Assembly: GCA_016704895.1 (NCBI GenBank)
Contig: JADIZG010000072.1
Coordinates: forward strand, 1 to 64,000
Source: Betaproteobacteria bacterium
GTDB lineage: Bacteria; Pseudomonadota; Gammaproteobacteria; Burkholderiales; Casimicrobiaceae
Direction of reading: 5' to 3'
Length of the DNA stretch: 64,000 nt
The notes under the pieces: model-generated
What the model saw: the letters and a program-made list of their open reading frames with translations, nothing else
What the model was told of the DNA's origin: nothing
The model's database searches: none
Shown here: piece by piece, positions 60,394 to 64,000 of the stretch
How positions within the stretch are numbered: position 1 is the stretch's first letter
Layout: the number at the start of each line of letters is the position of its first letter
Made by a program: the position numbers and the translations under genes

Positions 60394-60988
60394 ATGAGCT
60401 CGGGCATCCTGTTCGCGCTCGCGATCGCCGCGCTGTCGGTCGCGGTGATCGTCGGGCTCGTGAAGCGGAATCGAGGCGGTCCCGGCCCCACGACGCGCGG
60501 CGGGCTCGATTCGCCGAACACCGTCGCGCAATGGACCGAGGGCGAGACGACGCGCCTCCTGTCGTCAGCCGAGCTGCCCGGCCTCTACCTGCTCCGCCCG
60601 CGGTTCCTGACGAAAGCCGAGAGCGTCGTGTTCCTGCTGCTCAAGGCCGCGTTCCCGCGCCACGAGATCTTCGCGAAGATCCGCCTCTCCGACGTGCTGC
60701 AGGTCAAGATCGGGCCGCAGGGCATGGAGCGGCTGCGCGCGTTCCGCAAGATCGCCAACCAGCACGTGGGCTTCGTGATCTGCGACAAGGACATGACGAT
60801 CGTCGCGATCGTCGACGCGAAGGAGCCCGATCAGCTCACCAATCCCCGCGACCAGAAGCTCGAGATCATCAAGCAGCGCTGCCTGCAGGCCGCGCAGGTC
60901 AAGTACATCTGCGATCTACCCGCCGCAGCTCCCGCGCTACCGCGAGCTGCGCGAGCAGGTCCTCGGCCCCGCCGCCGACCTCGTATAG
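60394..60988 (+). CDS. DUF2726 domain protein (frameshift near 3' end)
   Basis: A small protein of about 197 residues with an N-terminal membrane segment (LFALAIAALSVAVIVGLV, residues 6-23) and a DUF2726 domain: FLTKAESVVFLLLKAAFP, IFAKIRLSDVLQVK, FRKIANQHVGFVICDKDMTIVAIVD. DUF2726 is related to nuclease-like folds and is often found with topoisomerase zinc ribbons, but no catalytic role is established and no zinc ribbon is present here. An indel near 60915 shifts the frame; the corrected end reads YPPQLPRYRELREQVLGPAADLV with a stop at 60986-60988. The preceding 287 bases hold no gene. Confidence 0.75.
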
Positions 60989-61084
60989 TTGCCGCATCCG
61001 GGCACCTCGCCCGCGCCCGCCGGCCCGCACTGCGCCGCGCACGGATCGCCCGCTTCGCTTCGTGACACCTTCCGCGATGCCGCC

Positions 61085-62668
61085 ATGACGACCTTCAAGC
61101 TCACCTATTCGACGATGTTCGACCCGCCGGAGGACCTGCACCGGCATTTCGACGCCGCGCTCGCCGCGGTCCGGTCGAGCCTCGGCGCCGAGCACCCGAT
61201 GTGGATCGGCGGCGAGGACGTGCGCGCCGCGAAGCAGTTCACCGTGCACGGCCCGATCGACCGCCGCGTCGCGCTCGGCCGGTTCCAGGCGGGCGACGGC
61301 ACGCACGCCGCCGCCGCGATGGAGGCCGCCGCCCGCGCGTACCCCGGATGGGCCGCGACGCCGTGGCCGGAGCGCGTCGCGACGATGAGGCGCGCGGCCG
61401 ACCTGATCGAGCGCCGCGTCTACGAGATCGGCGCGGTGCTCGCGCTCGAGGTCGGCAAGAACCGGATGGAGGCGCTCGGCGAGGCGCAGGAGACCGCCGA
61501 CCTGATCCGCTACTCGTGCGACCGGATGGAGGCGAACGACGGATTCGTCCGCGCGATGGCGCGCGATCCGGTCGCCGGCTTCTCGAGCGAGAACACGAGC
61601 GCGATGAAGCCGTGGGGTCCGTGGCTGGTGATCGCGCCGTTCAACTTCCCGCTCGCGCTCGCGGGCGGGCCGACCGGCGCGGCGCTCGTCACCGGCAACA
61701 CGGTCGTGCTGAAGCCAGCGACGACGACGCCGTGGAGCGCCCGGCTCCTCGCGCTCGCGCTCCGCGACGCCGGCGTGCCGCCGGGCGCGTTCAACCTCGT
61801 GACCGGCAGCGGTGCGGCGGTCGGCGAGCCGCTCGTCCGCGACCCGCGCGTCGCGGGCGCGACCTTCACCGGCAGCTACGAGGTCGGCATGCACCTCGTG
61901 CGAACGTTCGCGCAGGGACGCTGGCCTCGCCCGTGCATCGCCGAGATGGGCGGCAAGAACGCGACGATCGTGAGCCGGCACGCGAACCTGGGCGACGCGG
62001 TGACCGGCATCGCGCGCTCGGCGTTCGGGCTCACCGGCCAGAAGTGCTCGGCCTGCTCCCGCGTCTACGTCGACCACACGCGCTTCGCGGACGTCGTCTC
62101 CGCGCTCCACCAGGCGGCGACGCGCGTCGCGACCGGCGACCCGACCGTGCGCGAGCACTGGATGGGGCCGCTCATCGACGCCCACGCGGTCGCGCGCTAC
62201 GAGGACGCGGCCGCGCAGGTGCACGCGCTCGGCGCGGCCGGCGCGATCGTGCACGGTGGCGAGCGCCTCGACCACGGCGATCTCGCGCACGGGCATTTCG
62301 TCGCGCCGACGGTCGCGCGCGCGCCGATCGACCACCCGCTGTGGTCGCAGGAGCTGTTCGCGCCCTTCGTGCTGGTGGCGCCGGTGGACTCGGTCGATGA
62401 AGGCATCGCGCGCGCGAACGCGAGCGACTACGGCCTCACCGCAGGGTTCTACGGCGACCCCGGCGAGACCGAGCGCTTCTTCGCGACGATCGAGGCGGGC
62501 GTCGCGTACGCGAACCGTCCGCAGGGAGCGACGACGGGCGCGTGGCCGGGCCACCAGCCGTTCGGCGGCTGGAAGGGTTCGGGATCGACCGGCAAGAGCG
62601 CGGGCTCGCTCTACTACCTGACGCAGTACCTGCGCGAGCAGTCGCAGACCCGCGTGCGCCGCCTCTGA
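61085..62668 (+). CDS. L-glutamate gamma-semialdehyde (P5C) dehydrogenase-like aldehyde dehydrogenase
   Basis: A 527-residue NAD(P)-dependent aldehyde dehydrogenase, most like delta-1-pyrroline-5-carboxylate dehydrogenases of the RocA/PruA group that oxidise glutamate semialdehyde to glutamate. The oxyanion Asn is in IAPFNFPLALAGG, the general base Glu in IAEMGGKNATIV, and the nucleophile Cys321 in GQKCSACSR. EAQETADLIRYSCDRMEAND and FVRAMARDP also match P5CDH proteins. The C-terminus has PFGGWKGSGSTGKSAGSLYYL. No PutA proline dehydrogenase is adjacent, so the exact substrate remains an inference. It is convergent with the dehydratase downstream. Confidence 0.82.
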   Translation: MTTFKLTYSTMFDPPEDLHRHFDAALAAVRSSLGAEHPMWIGGEDVRAAKQFTVHGPIDRRVALGRFQAGDGTHAAAAMEAAARAYPGWAATPWPERVATMRRAADLIERRVYEIGAVLALEVGKNRMEALGEAQETADLIRYSCDRMEANDGFVRAMARDPVAGFSSENTSAMKPWGPWLVIAPFNFPLALAGGPTGAALVTGNTVVLKPATTTPWSARLLALALRDAGVPPGAFNLVTGSGAAVGEPLVRDPRVAGATFTGSYEVGMHLVRTFAQGRWPRPCIAEMGGKNATIVSRHANLGDAVTGIARSAFGLTGQKCSACSRVYVDHTRFADVVSALHQAATRVATGDPTVREHWMGPLIDAHAVARYEDAAAQVHALGAAGAIVHGGERLDHGDLAHGHFVAPTVARAPIDHPLWSQELFAPFVLVAPVDSVDEGIARANASDYGLTAGFYGDPGETERFFATIEAGVAYANRPQGATTGAWPGHQPFGGWKGSGSTGKSAGSLYYLTQYLREQSQTRVRRL

Positions 62669-62690
62669 CGTCGACGGCCGGAACCTCGCC

Positions 62691-63676
62691 TCAGGCGCCG
62701 CCGCGAGCACGTCGCGGTAGACGTCCCGGTCGACGTTGCCGCCCGACAGGATGACGGCGCAACGCCGCCCGGCGCGCGCCGGGTCCGCGAGCAGCGCGGC
62801 GAGCGGCGCGGCTCCCGCGCCTTCGGCGACCTGGTGCGCGTCGTCGAACAGCGCGCGCATCGCTTCGCCGATCGCGGCGTCGTCGACCTCGATCACGTCT
62901 TCCGCACCGCGCCACAGGATCTCGAGCGCGGCGGGGACCGGCACGCGCACCGCCATGCCGTCCGCCATCGTGACGGCCGACGGCGTCTCGATCGGGGATC
63001 GCGCGCGGAACGACTGCGCGTACGCATTCGCGCCCGTCGACACGACGCCGACGATCGCGGTCGAAAGGCCGAGCGCGTCGCGCACGCCGATCAGCCCGCA
63101 GATGCCCGAGCCGCAGCCGATCGGGACGTAGACGCGGTCGAGGTCCGCGACCGCGCGGAAGAGCTCGAGCGCATAGGTGGCGACGCCCGCGATGAGTGGC
63201 CGCTCGAACGGACCGACGAACGCGAGGCCGCGCTCGCGCGCGACCTCGTGCGCGTGCGCGCGTGCCTCGTCGAAGTCGCGCCCGTGCTCGATCAGCTCCG
63301 CACCGTACGCGCGCATCGCGGCGTTCTTGCTCCGCGAGTTGCCGTGCGGGACGACGATTGCGCAGGCGAGGCCGTGGCGGCGTGCCGCGTAGGCGAGGCT
63401 CTGGCCGTGGTTGCCGCGGGTCGCGCTGGCGACGCCGGCGGGCGGCGCCGGCGAGTCGGCGAGCTGGCCCAGAAGGTTGAGCCCGCCGCGCACCTTGAAC
63501 GCGCCGGTGGGCGTGTGGTTCTCGTGCTTGACCCAGACCTCGGTGCCGGCGCGCTTCGCGACGAGCGGCCAGGCGACCTGCGGCGTCGGCAGCATCGCCG
63601 CGTAGACGCGACGGGCCGCCGCCTCGACCTCGGCGAGCGTGAGCGGCCCGGACGCCGGGGCCGCGCTCGGCGTCAC
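62691..63676 (-). CDS. PLP-dependent serine/threonine dehydratase-like protein (3' end uncertain)
   Basis: A fold-type II PLP enzyme of about 325 residues, related to threonine/serine dehydratases. The lysine lies in ENHTPTGAFKVRGG, the Asn loop is SATRGNHGQSLAYAARRHG, the phosphate-binding glycines are in VPIGCGSGICGLIG, and the C-terminal motif is LSGGNVDRD. No ACT domain is present, so it is catabolic or racemase-like rather than feedback-controlled IlvA. GTG 63676 overlaps the stop of the GlsB-like gene (GTGA). The open frame runs on past 62691 into antisense of the aldehyde dehydrogenase; a single-base error near 62700 would give the expected stop at 62691-62693, which I use. Confidence 0.78.
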
Positions 63677-63936
63677 TTCCCGGCGAAGAAGTTGAGGTAC
63701 GCCCAGAGCAGGATCAGCGCGCCGACGATCGACATGATCCACCCGGCGGGCTGGAACCTGCCGTCGGACGAGCCTCCGAACAGCCCGCCGATGATGCCGC
63801 CGACGATCGAGCCGCCGATGCCCAGCGCCGTCGTCATCCAGAAGCCGAGGTTGATGGCGCCGGGATAGAAGTAGCGCGCGAGCAGGCCGACGACGAAGCC
63901 GATGATGATCATCCAGACGATGCCCATGAAGCTCAT
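63673..63936 (-). CDS. GlsB/YeaQ/YmgE family stress-response membrane protein
   Basis: An 87-residue membrane protein with three hydrophobic helices (residues 5-20, 32-52 and 64-80). The glycine-zipper text IVGGIIGGLFGG and MSFMGIVWMIIIGFVVGLLARY are characteristic of the transglycosylase-associated (YeaQ/YmgE) family. These proteins rise in stationary phase or acid stress; their mechanism is unknown. The stop overlaps the dehydratase start. The remaining 64 bases to the right edge are upstream sequence with a GGTGGGT-type purine stretch near the start. Confidence 0.9.
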   Translation of the reverse strand: MSFMGIVWMIIIGFVVGLLARYFYPGAINLGFWMTTALGIGGSIVGGIIGGLFGGSSDGRFQPAGWIMSIVGALILLWAYLNFFAGK

Positions 63937-64000
63937 GGTGGACTCCAGCAGGTGGGTGGAATGGGCGCGGCCGCCGGACAGGGTCCGCGGCCGACGATGC

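Overview
The window is about 64 kb of very GC-rich DNA whose gene content and order point to a betaproteobacterium, probably in or near Burkholderiales or Rhodocyclales. The markers are pilGHIJ-chpA, yqgE-ruvX-pyrR-pyrB-pyrC', thrB-DUF2782-polA, two BPSS1780-type membrane proteins and a CIRCE-controlled groESL. I saw no rRNA, tRNA, CRISPR array, prophage, transposase or plasmid gene. Nearly everything is chromosomal housekeeping.

Base quality is uneven. Many real genes are broken by one- or two-base indels, often in C or G runs, which looks like residual long-read error rather than gene decay. The first 4.5 kb is worst, as expected near a contig end. Three tracts of almost pure G or C (about 15.9-16.1 kb, 25.4 kb and 49.6 kb) look like failed assembly. 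I give coordinates for the reconstructed genes and state where the frame breaks.

Layout: 1-3.0 kb, yicC (minus, cut by the left edge) facing away from a Ser/Thr kinase and PP2C phosphatase pair. 3.4-4.2 kb, a DnaQ-type exonuclease. 4.3-10.4 kb, a phosphate and polyphosphate locus: ppk1, sixA, phoX and convergent ppx. 10.5-12.1 kb, ilvA. 12.3-22.2 kb, the type IV pilus chemosensory operon pilG-pilH-pilI-pilJ-chpA. 22.2-25.2 kb, an alpha/beta hydrolase and an EF-G paralogue. 25.2-25.8 kb, a REP-type palindrome cluster. 25.8-27.3 kb, phrB. 27.4-31.2 kb, the tightly overlapping yqgE-ruvX-pyrR-pyrB-pyrC' operon, in which the dihydroorotase-like subunit has lost its zinc ligands. 31.2-34.0 kb, an exported dienelactone hydrolase and a CysN-like/APS kinase fusion.

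34.1-36.4 kb (minus), an AhpD-like protein, yggX and argA. 36.4-38.9 kb, a REP pair and uvrD. 39.0-43.8 kb (minus), a SulP transporter, a BPSS1780 protein, thrB, a DUF2782 protein and a LOG-family protein. 43.8-47.5 kb, polA and a glycosyltransferase-like gene. 47.5-50.3 kb, a second BPSS1780 protein, a DedA-rhodanese fusion, a third REP cluster and a GNAT enzyme. 50.5-52.8 kb, groES-groEL with promoter, operator and terminator. 52.9-58.4 kb, a dipeptide ABC transporter ordered B-C-D-F-A. 58.6-64.0 kb, a membrane-anchored hydrolase, a DUF2726 protein, a P5C-dehydrogenase-like enzyme and, on the minus strand, a PLP dehydratase and a GlsB/YeaQ membrane protein.

I found no clearly new multi-gene system. 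The best leads are the inactive-looking dihydroorotase partner, the CysN-like/APS kinase fusion without CysD, the heptad stop-codon repeats abutting two start codons, and the REP palindromes with their associated homopolymer tracts.
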